Positions 26,264-36,267 are shown, counted from the first letter of the stretch. The stretch is DNA of 64,000 nt from Alteribacillus sp041949975 (GCF_041949975.1 NZ_JBHFQG010000005.1:62001-126000), one strand, 5' to 3'. A program made the numbers and translations. Notes: generated from the sequence alone by a model not told the origin.

Positions 26264-27616
26264 TTGAAAATCAATAACAATATTCAAGCTTTAAACACGT
26301 TGAACCATTTACAAAAAAATAACTTCCGTCAAAACAAAACAATGGAAAAACTATCTTCGGGTTTGCGCATAAACAAGGCAGGCGATGATGCTGCCGGATT
26401 AGCCATTTCTGAAAAAATGCGAACCCAGATCAGAGGACTATCTCAAGCTGATAGAAATGTAATGGCGGAGTATCCCTTCTTCAAACTACCGAAGGGGCAT
26501 TAAATGAAGTTCGCAGCATGCTTCAGAGAATGAGAGAACTGGCCGTCCAATCAACCAATGACACACTAACTGGTGAAGATAGGGCTAATATCCAGAACGA
26601 AATAGACCAATTAAAGACAGAAATAAACCGGACAGCAGAAGAAACAGATTTTAATACAATCAACACCTTAGCTCCTCCCTCTGTCGTAAAACCAAAAGAC
26701 CCAGGTTCAGTGCAGCCTGGTCAGGTAGACGTAGTGTTTTTTATTGATGACTCTAGTACGATGCAAGAGGAAATTGATAAAGTAACTGGCGGGATTTCTC
26801 AATTTGTTGATGATTTATTAACTTATGGAGATATTAAAGTGGCTACGGTCAGTACCGTACATAACGACCCGGATCGAGTACTGCCGTTGACTGATGATGA
26901 GGAAGAAATACAAGAGCAGCTTAGTAACGAGCACTTTGCGCTAGGGGGAACCTCTACCCCTTATGACACGATCATAAATTACTTTCCAGATGGCTCAAGT
27001 ACTGAAAGCGATGTAAATTCAACCCTAGATAAAAATGATATAAAAAGCTACGTGTTTGGCGTAAATTTTAGTTATGATGGTTCTACAAATACGTTCATGC
27101 AGTGCGATGCATATGATGAATTCGCCCGCCCGAAAATAAAGAAGACATTGCCTCCAATATCACACCGGAGCTTTCGAGCCAAATCATTAAGGATACCGAA
27201 CTCGATGAAGAACCAGAGATAGGGTATAAAGATATCGACCTGCAAACGGGACCTAACAGCGGTGATAGGTTCACGATAGAATTGTTTGATGCAAGAATTA
27301 AAAATCTCGGAATTGAGGATTAAACGTAGAAGAACAAGAGGCGGAAGCAGCCATTTTAAGCCTGGATGACGTAATAGAGGAAGTCTCTTCCGAACGAGCG
27401 AAATTCGGGGCGTATTAGAATGCCTTAGAACACATTCATAACAACGTAACAAACAGTAAAGAAAATCTCACCTCTTCTGAATCTCAAATACGCGATGCGG
27501 ATATGGCCATAAACATGACAGATTTCACGAAAAAAAATATTATAAACCAATCCGCAACGGCAATGTTAGCTCAAGCTAACCAGCTGCCGCAAGGTATACT
27601 CCAGTTGCTGCAATAA
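26264..27616 (+). pseudogene. hag: Flagellin with a vWA-like variable domain, inactivated
   Basis: N-terminal D0/D1 region MKINNNIQALNTLNHLQ..SSGLRINKAGDDAAGLAISEKM and RMRELAVQSTND..LTGEDRANIQNEI, and C-terminal region RFTIELFDARIKNLGIED..SERAKFGAY-NALEHIHNNV..AMLAQANQLPQGILQLLQ are plainly flagellin. Between them, about 26715-27150, is a von Willebrand A-like domain: QVDVVFFIDDSSTMQEEIDKV (MIDAS-type DxSxT), FALGGTSTPYDTI, IKSYVFGVNFS. Breaks: frameshifts near 26470, 27110 and 27318 and a CAG-to-TAG stop at 27416-27418 (AYQN to AY-stop-N). TTG start after AGAGGGTGATCTA. Confidence 0.85.
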
Positions 27617-27658
27617 ACCAGCCAACCCTATTTTATAGCTGATTCTTTTATTAATAAC

Positions 27659-27690
27659 AAAGGACCCGCCATCTAAAAGGCAGGTCCTTC
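27659..27690. terminator. Bidirectional terminator, flagellin / S-layer gene
   Basis: AAGGACCCGCC and GGCAGGTCCTT stem followed by CATTTTTTTATT on the plus strand; it also ends just past the convergent S-layer gene. Confidence 0.75.
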
Positions 27691-27696
27691 ATTTTT

Positions 27697-30447
27697 TTAT
27701 TCTTCTTCTGTTACTTCTTCAGCATCTACTACGAAAGTTTCACCGCCATAAAGGTCACCTATAGTAATGATGGCTTGTCCGTCATTTTTGGAGAACTGGA
27801 TATTGGAAATCATGTACTCTTCAAGATCCACATCTGCTGAAAGGTCTTCTACATCATAATCCCAGCCATTATCTCCTTCAGTAAGTTGAAGAGCATCTAC
27901 ATCATCTGCAAGGCTGAGCTCAGTTACTTGCGGAATGCTGCTTTCAACTTCTACGTCTACTTGAGCAAGAGTAGTGACAAAGTCACCTTCTACTTGTTCA
28001 AGATAGAGAGTAGCAGTACCTTCAGACCGAGCATGTGCTTCAAATTCGAGTGCTTCTTCTACTTCAAGATCTTCATCTTGTTCTACTTCTCCATCGTCAG
28101 CAAGGCTTGCGATACTTGCATCACTAGTACGCAGTTGTAGATCACCGTCAAGATTGCCAAGAGCTTCTACTAATTCATCATCATCTAATTCAATATTTTC
28201 AAATGTTCCGCTTGTAGTAGCAGTAAATTCAAGATCTTCATCTGTATAATCAAGCTCACCGTCTTCATCAATGGCATCGTTCAAGTCTACAGATTCTGGA
28301 TCAACATTTAGAGTAAACTCATCTACGCCTTCTAGTTCAACAAATTCTAAATCAACGGTACCAATCTCATTTCCATCATTAGAGAAGGTTAGTGTATATT
28401 CTCCTTCTAAATCTTCTGGGAAGTCTACATTTACTGTGCCATCAGCATGGATACCAGGGTTTCCGGAACCTACTTCTTCTCCATCTTCATCAGTGATAGA
28501 ATAATTTACTTTTTCTCCATCACCAACCCAAGGTTCATCGTATTGATCAATAACTGTGAAGCTGTCGCTTTGGGCGTTAGTAGTGAAACCTTTCGTAGTG
28601 CCGCTTTCTTCGATACCAGTAATTTCTTGATCTTCTACTACTTCAAGGTCAAGTTCTACTGGTTCTTCAATACCATCAAATTCTACCGTAAGGGTAACGT
28701 CGCCTTCTCCATTTACTACAAGACCATCGTCATAGTAAGCGACACTTACATCACTAGAAGTTACATTTTCAATTTCAGGGAATTCTACTTCCTCATCGTC
28801 TAAAGTTTCGCCAAAGGCGTTAATTCCTTCAATTGCTTTGATAGTGTTCCCTTCGTTGGCAGAAGTAACATAGTCATTTTCCCAAAGGTCGTTATCATCA
28901 AATAAGCCAACTTCTGTGACTTCTGTGACTGCTTCGTCATCATGCACTTCTACGGTTTGCTGTTCAGAAGTGAATTCATTGCCGTCTTCATCTGTAATTT
29001 CCACAGCGTAACGGAAGCTTTCTTCTAAGTCCGAAGCATCAATAATTCCTTCTTCTTTTGTTGCGTCTCCATCAAATGGAGCGTCAATAGAATTATAAAG
29101 GAATTCTACTTCATATCCTGCTTCTTCTAAATCCTCAATAGATACGTTACGGAAGCCGTTAACAGTAAATTCTAGCTGCTGGTCTTCGTCACTTCTAACA
29201 GACGTAGTTGTGGCTTCTGCTGATTCCACTTCGATGCCTTCATAGTCAAAGTCGTACTCGAATCCATTGACAACAAGAGTTCCTGCAGTGCCTTCTAGAT
29301 CATTATCAACATGCTCTACAGTAATAGATTCTCTGTCTTCACTGATTTCTACATTCGTAAGATCTACTTCTGTTTCTTCATCATCATTTACTACAGAAAC
29401 ATTCAGACGCTCTTCTACGTCTTCTTCATCCAAATCTTCACTGAGCTCGCCATCTACATCGATCTCAAAGCTTGTCGTAGATAGAGGAGTAATATCTTCT
29501 ACTGCCACAGCTGGGCTTACACCAGTAATGGTTTGGCCAGTAGACTCGCCTTTATAAGAAAGCGTGTACTCTTCGTCTGCTGTTTGTTCTTCAGTCGTAA
29601 GACGAACAACGCTTCCTTCTGCGCTTCCGCTTTCTTCAGAGTCTGATGGAGAAATATCTTCTGCATCTAGTACAGCAAGCTCTGGATCAAAAGCGAAGTC
29701 TTCTGCGTTTACATCTTCAACCTCTCCGTCAAAGCTTACTTCAACTGTTGTGCTATCTACGGCTGCAGCGTTTGAAACACTTGCCTCTACTCCTTGATCT
29801 ACTTGTATGGCACGGTCAAGAAAAGCAGCAAACTGAGCACGTGTTACGGTTTCTTTCGGACGGAAATTGCCGTCAGATGTGTTTGTAATGTTATATTGCG
29901 CCAGGATTTCAATATTGTTTTGGTGACTTTCGTGAGCTTCATCCAAATCTCCTACATCAGCATCTACATCATCACGAGGTTCAAGGTCAAACGCACGTAC
30001 GAGAATCGTAGCCATTTGCTCACGAGAAAGATCCATTCCAGCAGCAAATTGCGTGTTGCCTTCACGACCTTTAATCAAATCAGCTTCTTTTACCGCTGCG
30101 GCATAAGGAGTGAAATAACTCTCTGGATTTAAATCTTCAAATGGAGGCTCTGCATTTTCATCAACATCAAGATCAAATGCAGCCACAAGCATAGCAGCTA
30201 CTTGTCCACGGTTAATTTCTTCACCTGGACGATATGTACCGTCCTTATAACCACTAATAACTCCTTGGTCAGCAAGACGTTGAATCGATCCAGACGCCCA
30301 ATAATCGTTGTCTACATCCGGGAATGCTTCTGCAGCATCAGCTGTTTGGACATCCACAGGACCTACTACTCCAAAAGTTGTTGCTGCCATAGCGGCGGAC
30401 ACTGATCCAGCGAGAAACTTACGATAAGATTTTGGTTTGTAAGACAA
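27697..30447 (-). CDS. Large acidic S-layer-type protein with three SLH domains
   Basis: 916 residues. Signal peptide (KFLAGSVSAAMAATTFGVVG..ADAA), three SLH domains at about residues 40-215 (FPDVDNDYWASGSIQRLADQ; PFEDLNPESYFTPYAAAV; DLDEAHESHQNNIEIL) for binding pyruvylated wall polymer, then about 700 residues of Ig-like beta domains extremely rich in Asp and Glu. TTG start at 30447 after AAAAGGAGGAATTATT. A consensus promoter and a leader hairpin precede it. Probably the main S-layer subunit or a major wall protein; the acidity fits a saline habitat. Confidence 0.88.
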   Translation of the reverse strand: MSYKPKSYRKFLAGSVSAAMAATTFGVVGPVDVQTADAAEAFPDVDNDYWASGSIQRLADQGVISGYKDGTYRPGEEINRGQVAAMLVAAFDLDVDENAEPPFEDLNPESYFTPYAAAVKEADLIKGREGNTQFAAGMDLSREQMATILVRAFDLEPRDDVDADVGDLDEAHESHQNNIEILAQYNITNTSDGNFRPKETVTRAQFAAFLDRAIQVDQGVEASVSNAAAVDSTTVEVSFDGEVEDVNAEDFAFDPELAVLDAEDISPSDSEESGSAEGSVVRLTTEEQTADEEYTLSYKGESTGQTITGVSPAVAVEDITPLSTTSFEIDVDGELSEDLDEEDVEERLNVSVVNDDEETEVDLTNVEISEDRESITVEHVDNDLEGTAGTLVVNGFEYDFDYEGIEVESAEATTTSVRSDEDQQLEFTVNGFRNVSIEDLEEAGYEVEFLYNSIDAPFDGDATKEEGIIDASDLEESFRYAVEITDEDGNEFTSEQQTVEVHDDEAVTEVTEVGLFDDNDLWENDYVTSANEGNTIKAIEGINAFGETLDDEEVEFPEIENVTSSDVSVAYYDDGLVVNGEGDVTLTVEFDGIEEPVELDLEVVEDQEITGIEESGTTKGFTTNAQSDSFTVIDQYDEPWVGDGEKVNYSITDEDGEEVGSGNPGIHADGTVNVDFPEDLEGEYTLTFSNDGNEIGTVDLEFVELEGVDEFTLNVDPESVDLNDAIDEDGELDYTDEDLEFTATTSGTFENIELDDDELVEALGNLDGDLQLRTSDASIASLADDGEVEQDEDLEVEEALEFEAHARSEGTATLYLEQVEGDFVTTLAQVDVEVESSIPQVTELSLADDVDALQLTEGDNGWDYDVEDLSADVDLEEYMISNIQFSKNDGQAIITIGDLYGGETFVVDAEEVTEEE

Positions 30448-30557
30448 AATAATTCCTCCTTTTATTAGGTATTCTATCTCAGTTTTGATAGAATACTATT
30501 TTCTAATTTTCAGAGACTGTCACGTCATCTGGTTCCTCAACGATCTAGTGTCGGGTC

Positions 30558-30590
30558 ATCGGAAACATCCGTGAAAGCGCATCCTCCGAT
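30558..30590 (-). promoter_or_regulatory. Leader hairpin of the S-layer mRNA
   Basis: ATCGGA/TCCGAT stem in the ~170-nt 5' UTR, about 35 nt after the predicted transcription start. Stable 5' hairpins commonly prolong S-layer mRNA life; this role is inferred. Confidence 0.4.
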
Positions 30591-30626
30591 TAGCTTTTTC
30601 CATTTTTTCAAAAAACTGCAAAAATC

Positions 30627-30655
30627 ATTATACTTGCCGAAAATAGGACTGTCAA
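30627..30655 (-). promoter_or_regulatory. Perfect consensus sigma-A promoter of the S-layer gene
   Basis: On the minus strand TTGACA, exactly 17 bases, TATAAT. Predicts very strong transcription starting near 30620. The remainder of 30656-31064 shows AT-rich sequence without a gene. Confidence 0.85.
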
Positions 30656-31064
30656 TTCATATTATGGGAATATTGGGAATAGTTATGCATTACTTTTATG
30701 GGCAAATTGATTTATTACCGCATATTTTGACGTCAGTTTACAAAAATTCTACAACATTTTACTTATAAATTCCACCCTTTATTTCCCTGTAATCACAAAA
30801 TTATAGTTAAACATCCTATTTTTTCATATTTTTCATAGGATAATAGCTCCTAAATAAGGACTTATGATAAAATAAAGAGTCTTTTATCATCGTTCATATG
30901 GATAATAAATTGGCAATCTTTCCCTTACTTTTCATATTGAAACATATTTTTTACGTTTATGTCACGCTTATGTTACGTTTTTGTAAAAAATGAGTCAAAA
31001 GTTTATAGGTTCATTGCCTCTTGTTTGACATTGACAAACAAATAAATAATTTTTCATTAAAAAA

Positions 31065-31089
31065 AGTCCGCGTAAATTGTACGCGGACT
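31065..31089 (-). terminator. Terminator of the DUF6612 lipoprotein gene
   Basis: AGTCCGCGTA/TACGCGGACT perfect 10-bp stem followed by TTTTTTT on the minus strand. Confidence 0.85.
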
Positions 31090-31106
31090 GTGTTTATTTT
31101 ATGATT

Positions 31107-31937
31107 TTATTCTATTGTCTCTTCTTTTGCTTCCGTCTCTTCCTCTCCTTGCTGCTCTTCCATCTGCTGACGTTCGATTTCTTTCACTTTTTCTTCCATA
31201 TATGTTTCTAAGTTTCCATCAACTTCATTGTAGTCCTCGTAACGGACATAAGAGATTTCATTAAACTCTCGTAATTCTCCAGCCAGTTCGATCGTAAAGG
31301 TAAAACGGCTGTCATATCCAAGCAAAAGGTCTGTATCTTTATCGATATAAGCGACCATATCGATCCGGTCAAGCTGGATGGAATCCAGGGCTTTTTGACT
31401 AAGTCCGCCGGCAGACTCCGTAATGCCTAGGCTGTTTAATTTCTTTTCTACTAATGTATGATGCCGTTCGTCTGTTCCTTTAAAAGATACTTCATAATAA
31501 TCGTCTTCTTCTTTCATAAGAAATTCTTCTTCAAAATCAAGAAAGAAGTTCATATCTTCTGCGGGGCGCATCAGAGAATCGAGCTCACTCACTTCTGTGT
31601 CATACTCTTCCCATTCTTCCTTTTCTCTAATTTCTATTTCATCTCCATTTACCCGCAAATCAAGTTCGACAGGTTCTTCTAAGTCGATAAGGTTCATGTT
31701 TGTTTTTATGTAAGCTTCAAGTGGATCACTGTATTGCACCACTCCCCGTGTGAAGTTGCTTACTCCTTCTTGTTCTGCGTTCAACGAATTGGAATGAGTA
31801 AAATACACACTGTCGAGCTCTTCCATGGCCTCTATCGATTGTTTATATACTTCCTCTGGAAGCTGTTGTTCTCCGCAGGCACTTAGCAGCAACAAGCCAG
31901 TACTCACGACAACAGCGGCAGTTTTTTTTCCTATCAT
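31107..31937 (-). CDS. DUF6612-type lipoprotein
   Basis: 276 residues. Lipoprotein signal with lipobox LLLSAC (Cys21). The body fits the Bacillus DUF6612/LppX-like beta-fold lipoproteins (YKQSIEAMEELDSVYFTHSN; later DMVAYIDKDTDLLLGYDSRF). Acidic tail of Gln/Glu. Function unknown; the fold suggests binding of a hydrophobic ligand at the membrane surface. The C-terminal half of the SLH protein at 50360 has the same type of domain. Confidence 0.8.
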   Translation of the reverse strand: MIGKKTAAVVVSTGLLLLSACGEQQLPEEVYKQSIEAMEELDSVYFTHSNSLNAEQEGVSNFTRGVVQYSDPLEAYIKTNMNLIDLEEPVELDLRVNGDEIEIREKEEWEEYDTEVSELDSLMRPAEDMNFFLDFEEEFLMKEEDDYYEVSFKGTDERHHTLVEKKLNSLGITESAGGLSQKALDSIQLDRIDMVAYIDKDTDLLLGYDSRFTFTIELAGELREFNEISYVRYEDYNEVDGNLETYMEEKVKEIERQQMEEQQGEEETEAKEETIE

Positions 31938-32432
31938 AATAATAGTCTCCTACTTCTCTTGTTGATTTTTGCATTACAGTGTTATTTTACAGTCCTCTTC
32001 GTTAAAAGGCAAAGATCGTTTATAACAGAAAGAATGGTAAGACTTTGGTACTCGGCTTTTTATAAAGTTACCATATTCCCTGTGGAAATCCTGTGACAAA
32101 TTTCCCTTTGTTACAAAAGTGTTACAACGGTTAATCATTATTTATATCCTCATCATAACAGGGATTTTAGGCGTAATATAACCATTCTCTATTCCTTTCG
32201 AAAATGGAAATATCCTATGAAATTGGTGAGATTTGTATCATTTTGTCTTTATCTTGTTACACAAATGTAAAATCAGAGCGCCTTCTTACATGCTAGACTA
32301 TGAACTGTGCTTAAAAGAGAGAAACAGACAAAATCCGACACTATCAATCTATTAATAAATCTACGTAACGAAATATACATCACAGTAGCGAGATTTCGAC
32401 CTTTAAAAATTTCATCGAGAGGGGTGGCCTTT
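31938..32432. other. Intergenic region between divergent surface-protein genes
   Basis: About 500 AT-rich bases. The part before the NlpC-SLH gene (32300-32430) looks like a structured leader but matches no riboswitch class I can recognise. In-frame codons upstream of GTG 32433 are open by chance. Confidence 0.4.
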
Positions 32433-33467
32433 GTGGTCAAGAAAAGTTTTATGGCAGTAATGAGTCTTGTATTACTGCTGTCTGTATTTACGCTTCAGCC
32501 CGGGGCAGCGGATGCGGGGTCAAAAGCAGACAAAATTGAAGAAGAAGGCAGAAAGCTTTTAGGAACACCTTATAGTTATGGAGGAACAACTCCGAGCGGA
32601 TTTGATTGTTCCGGTTTTACTAGTTATGTATTTGACAAAGTTGGAGAAGATTTACCTAGAACGGCATCGCAGCAGTACAACGTAGGGAAATCGGTAAAAA
32701 AATCAGACCTTCAAAAAGGAGATTTGGTTTTCTTCTCTGCAAATGGCTCATCTATCACCCATAACGGTATTTACATAGGAAACGGAGATTTTATTCATTC
32801 CTCTTCTTCTAAGGGGATCAGCATATCAAAAGTGGATGATCCTTATTACTGGGGCAGCCGCTATAAAGGCGCAAAACGAGTATTAGATGAAGAAGATAAA
32901 GATGAAGGGGTAAAGTCAGAAACATTAGAACCTCTTCCAGACGGACAGTATCATGATGTAAAAGAAGGTTTCTGGGCATACAACAGCATCACTTCATTAA
33001 GTGAAGATGGCATCATCAATGGATACAGCGACAGCACATTTAAGCCATCCAAAAGCATTACAAGAGGACAAGCTGCTACGCTTCTAATGAAAGCTTTAGA
33101 TCTTCCTCGTGATGGAAAAGACAGCGGATTTAATGATGTAAGTGAAAACCATGAACATGCTACGGCCATTAAAGCAGTAAACGAAGCAGGTTTAATCACA
33201 GGAAATGACCGCGGTGAATATATGCCGGAAGATCCAATGACGCGCCAGCAAATGGCTGTTGTGTTCTATCGCGCATTTGAGCTTGAAGGAACGGATTATG
33301 ACGGTGACTTTGTCGATGTAAGCGATGATCACCGTTACAATAAACACATCCACGCTCTTGCCGGCAGTGGTATTGCAACAGGTAATGAAGACGGAGAGTT
33401 CGAACCAGGCCGGGAAACAACACGTGCCCACTTCTCTGTTTTCTTGGAAAATGCATTAGAACAATAA
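32433..33467 (+). CDS. SLH-anchored NlpC/P60 endopeptidase
   Basis: 344 residues from GTG 32433 (GAGAGGGGTGG). Signal peptide to about residue 30 (PGAADA), NlpC/P60 domain with catalytic Cys in SGFDCSGFTSYVF, His in ITHNGIYIGNGDF and third polar residue in IHSSSS, then three SLH domains (YHDVKEGFWAYNSITSL; FNDVSENHEHATAIKAV; FVDVSDDHRYNKHIHAL). Cuts gamma-D-Glu-diaminopimelate cross-bridges in peptidoglycan while held to the wall. Confidence 0.9.
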   Translation: MVKKSFMAVMSLVLLLSVFTLQPGAADAGSKADKIEEEGRKLLGTPYSYGGTTPSGFDCSGFTSYVFDKVGEDLPRTASQQYNVGKSVKKSDLQKGDLVFFSANGSSITHNGIYIGNGDFIHSSSSKGISISKVDDPYYWGSRYKGAKRVLDEEDKDEGVKSETLEPLPDGQYHDVKEGFWAYNSITSLSEDGIINGYSDSTFKPSKSITRGQAATLLMKALDLPRDGKDSGFNDVSENHEHATAIKAVNEAGLITGNDRGEYMPEDPMTRQQMAVVFYRAFELEGTDYDGDFVDVSDDHRYNKHIHALAGSGIATGNEDGEFEPGRETTRAHFSVFLENALEQ

Positions 33468-33485
33468 CATAACCGAATCAGTTAG

Positions 33486-33510
33486 GACTCGCCATCACGG
33501 CGGGTCTTTT
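33486..33510 (+). terminator. Terminator of the NlpC-SLH gene
   Basis: GACTCGCC/GGCGGGTC stem followed by TTTTTTA. The next 360 bases (33511-33876) show no gene. Confidence 0.7.
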
Positions 33511-33876
33511 TTATCGAAAGAAGCAGTGCTTACATGGTGGGGGCAGCCATGCATGAAAGTAAGGGGCTGGCACTCTTCTTTCTATCATATATGTTATCCA
33601 ATGCACTTCCCGTAAAAGAGAAGCAGGCACTCTATAAGAGGGGGCCGCAGGCAAGTTTATCTGTATGGTAAAGGTATTACCTTCATTGGAAGATTTTAAA
33701 CCTAATTTCTAAAAAAATTTACTTTTTTAAAAGTTTTTAGGAGAAAGGTACTGAGCGCCTGTTTGAAACTTTTTTATTCAAATAATCGGTAAAGACTACT
33801 ACAATCTACCAATCTTTGAAATGTTGTTGTACCATTATTCATAGACAGACTTCAAAGATGAAAGCGGGGAATTGCA

Positions 33877-36021
33877 ATGTTTCGCAGAATGCTAAGTGTT
33901 TGTGCAGCTTCTGCTCTTCTTTTTTCCTACCCTGACCCTGGGCTGGCAGAGACTTCCGGTTCAGATCAGGATGATACATATTTAGTAGGATTTGATGGAG
34001 CATTAGACTTAAATGTGGTGGAAGCAGCCGGTGGAGAGACCGGGAACGTTTGGGAGAGAATCCATGCAGCTGAGGTCAAAATGACGAAACAAGAAGCGGC
34101 CTGGCTGTCTTCTCAAGACGATATTGCTTATGTAGAAATGGATGAAGAAGTAAACACAGCTAGTGATCACGAATTGAAAAACTGGGGCTTAGAACATGTA
34201 AATGCTCCCCTCGCTTGGGACAATAGGGTGACCGGAAAAAACATAGATGTAGCTATTATTGATACCGGAATCAGTACCTCTCATCCTTCTCTTGATGTAG
34301 AGGATGGTTTTTCTACAGTAAGTTATACGGACTCATATAATGATGACAACGGCCACGGCTCTCATGTTGCAGGGATCATTGCAGCTAACCAGCCAAAAGC
34401 AGGACTTGTTGGAGTGGCACCGGATGCTAATCTATATGCCGTAAAAGTGCTTGGCGAAGACGGGAATGGATCTCTAACTCAAGTGCTTAACGGAATGGAT
34501 TGGGCGATTGAACAAGACGTAGACATTATTAATATAAGTTTTGGCACCCTCACTGACTCCAACACAATGAAATCCATGCTGCAAGAAGCCTATGAAAATG
34601 ACATCATTGTGGCAGCTGCTTCTGGTAATCGCGGAGAGTCATCATCATCAAGCAGCCGCGTAGAATATCCAGCACGTTACGATTCGGTTGTAGCCGTTGG
34701 TGCAATCGATGAAAACAATGAACGTGCTTCATTTTCCGCTTCTGGTGATGCTGTTGAGTTAGCTGCTCCCGGCCAGGAGATTGTGAGTACATATAAAGGC
34801 TCCTCTTATGGTCCATTAAGCGGAACATCGATGGCTACACCATTTGTCACCGGGGCATTTGCTTTATTAAAAGAAGCGTACCCAGACAAAGGAGCAGAAG
34901 AGCTTCGCAGTATGCTTCAAGACGAGGCCAAGGACCTAGGAGAACCAGGACGGGACTCCCGTTACGGATACGGCCTTTTACAAATTCCTGACTTAAGCGA
35001 TGCTGCCGTAGAGGACAATGACGGCAGTTCGACTGAACCAGAAGATGAGCTAAGAGAAGAGCCAGAAGAAGAGAATATTGATGATAACCCTCTTGGAGAA
35101 AATCCTATCGAAACACCAGATAAAGACGAAAATAATAAGGAATTTTCGGCACCTTCTGGCGTACAATCCCGCGTGATTTATAATGACGATGGCTCAGCAG
35201 ATGTATATGTGTTTTGGGATCGCACCCAAAACGAAGATATTTCTCATCATCAGATTTATAGAGACGGCGAATCTTATAAGCAGGTGAACAACGGAAAATT
35301 ATTTAAAGATGAGAATGTAGATCCTGGTACATATACGTATGAAGTAACAGCTGTTGATGTAGACGGCAATGAATCAGTTAAAAGTGAGGCTGTGGAAGAA
35401 ATCGTAGAACATAAAGACACAGAGCAGGACGAAGAAAAGGAAGAAAACACCGGCTTTTCTTGGCCGGAAAAAGTGGAAAACTCTCCTGCTTTTGAAGATG
35501 TAAGCGGGGACTACTGGGCCGCTGAGCCTATTCAGGAGTTATCTGCGCGAGGCATTATTACAGGCAGCGACGGCGTGTTCCATCCGGGAGAGTCTGTCAG
35601 ACGCGGGCAGTCTCTTGCTATGATCGGACGGCTGTTGGACTGGAATGCGGACCCTGTTGACACCCATTTTGAGGATGTTGATGATGATTATTTTGCATCC
35701 GGCTTTATTGCTCATGCTACAGATGAAGGTTATATTTCCGGGTTTTCGGACGGTACCTTCCGTCCAAATGGTGACATTACCCGCGGACAAATGGCCGCTA
35801 TTTTGGGCAGTGTATTTGAATTAAGAAGCAGCGAAAACGGAGCAGAACGCTTCTCGGACGTGAAGGAGAATACAACCGGACAGCGTGCCATTGGTTATTT
35901 AGCCGAAAATGGAATGGTGCGTGGTTATGACGATGGCACCTTCCTACCGGGAGAAAAGCTCTCCCGCGCGCAGTTTGCGAGCATTTTTTATAAATTAGGT
36001 GAGCATTTGCAGGAAAAATAA
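33877..36021 (+). CDS. SLH-anchored subtilisin-like serine protease
   Basis: 714 residues. Signal peptide (to about residue 25), a short inhibitor-like prodomain, then S8 catalytic domain with triad Asp129 (AIIDTGIS), His160 (NGHGSHVAG), Ser318 (LSGTSMATP) and oxyanion Asn251. An acidic linker (about 385-435), a fibronectin III-like module (SGVQSRVIYNDDGSADVYV..TYEVTAVDVDGNES) and three C-terminal SLH domains follow. A wall-bound extracellular protease, probably for protein nutrition or surface processing. Ends in a good terminator. Confidence 0.92.
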   Translation: MFRRMLSVCAASALLFSYPDPGLAETSGSDQDDTYLVGFDGALDLNVVEAAGGETGNVWERIHAAEVKMTKQEAAWLSSQDDIAYVEMDEEVNTASDHELKNWGLEHVNAPLAWDNRVTGKNIDVAIIDTGISTSHPSLDVEDGFSTVSYTDSYNDDNGHGSHVAGIIAANQPKAGLVGVAPDANLYAVKVLGEDGNGSLTQVLNGMDWAIEQDVDIINISFGTLTDSNTMKSMLQEAYENDIIVAAASGNRGESSSSSSRVEYPARYDSVVAVGAIDENNERASFSASGDAVELAAPGQEIVSTYKGSSYGPLSGTSMATPFVTGAFALLKEAYPDKGAEELRSMLQDEAKDLGEPGRDSRYGYGLLQIPDLSDAAVEDNDGSSTEPEDELREEPEEENIDDNPLGENPIETPDKDENNKEFSAPSGVQSRVIYNDDGSADVYVFWDRTQNEDISHHQIYRDGESYKQVNNGKLFKDENVDPGTYTYEVTAVDVDGNESVKSEAVEEIVEHKDTEQDEEKEENTGFSWPEKVENSPAFEDVSGDYWAAEPIQELSARGIITGSDGVFHPGESVRRGQSLAMIGRLLDWNADPVDTHFEDVDDDYFASGFIAHATDEGYISGFSDGTFRPNGDITRGQMAAILGSVFELRSSENGAERFSDVKENTTGQRAIGYLAENGMVRGYDDGTFLPGEKLSRAQFASIFYKLGEHLQEK

Positions 36022-36027
36022 AGGAAA

Positions 36028-36064
36028 AAACCCGGAGCGAAGGGAGATGCCGTTCCGGGTTTTT
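36028..36064 (+). terminator. Terminator of the subtilase gene
   Basis: AAACCCGGA/TCCGGGTTT stem followed by TTC-rich sequence. Confidence 0.75.
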
Positions 36065-36099
36065 CTATGTGTTTTTCCGAGCAGTTCCATTTACTAGTT

Positions 36100-36245
36100 A
36101 TTTGGAGAAAATACTCCGTTCAGTTTATTTACAATACTATCGAAAGGAAGCGATTTACTTTCGTTACGAAGCAATTACTACCCATTATTTCACTTTACTA
36201 TCGCAATCGGTCAAAATACTATCGAACACCACCTAATTCGCTTAC
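36100..36245. repeat. Degenerate TTACTATCGAA array (array D)
   Basis: Repeated ATACTATCG/TTACTATCG-type units; the segment TTACAATACTAT..GAAGCGATTTA (36129-36156) is nearly identical to 4369-4396. No reading frame. Confidence 0.55.
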
Positions 36246-36267
36246 TACTGCTGCACCATGAATTCAA

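Noticed and set aside
27886..30132. Several plus-strand frames inside the S-layer gene
   Set aside because: Ser/Thr/Phe-rich shadows produced by the GAA/GAT-rich coding strand; no starts with ribosome sites.
32300..32432. Riboswitch (c-di-AMP type) upstream of the NlpC/P60 gene
   Set aside because: Such switches precede related genes in other Bacilli, but the conserved core sequences are not recognisable here.
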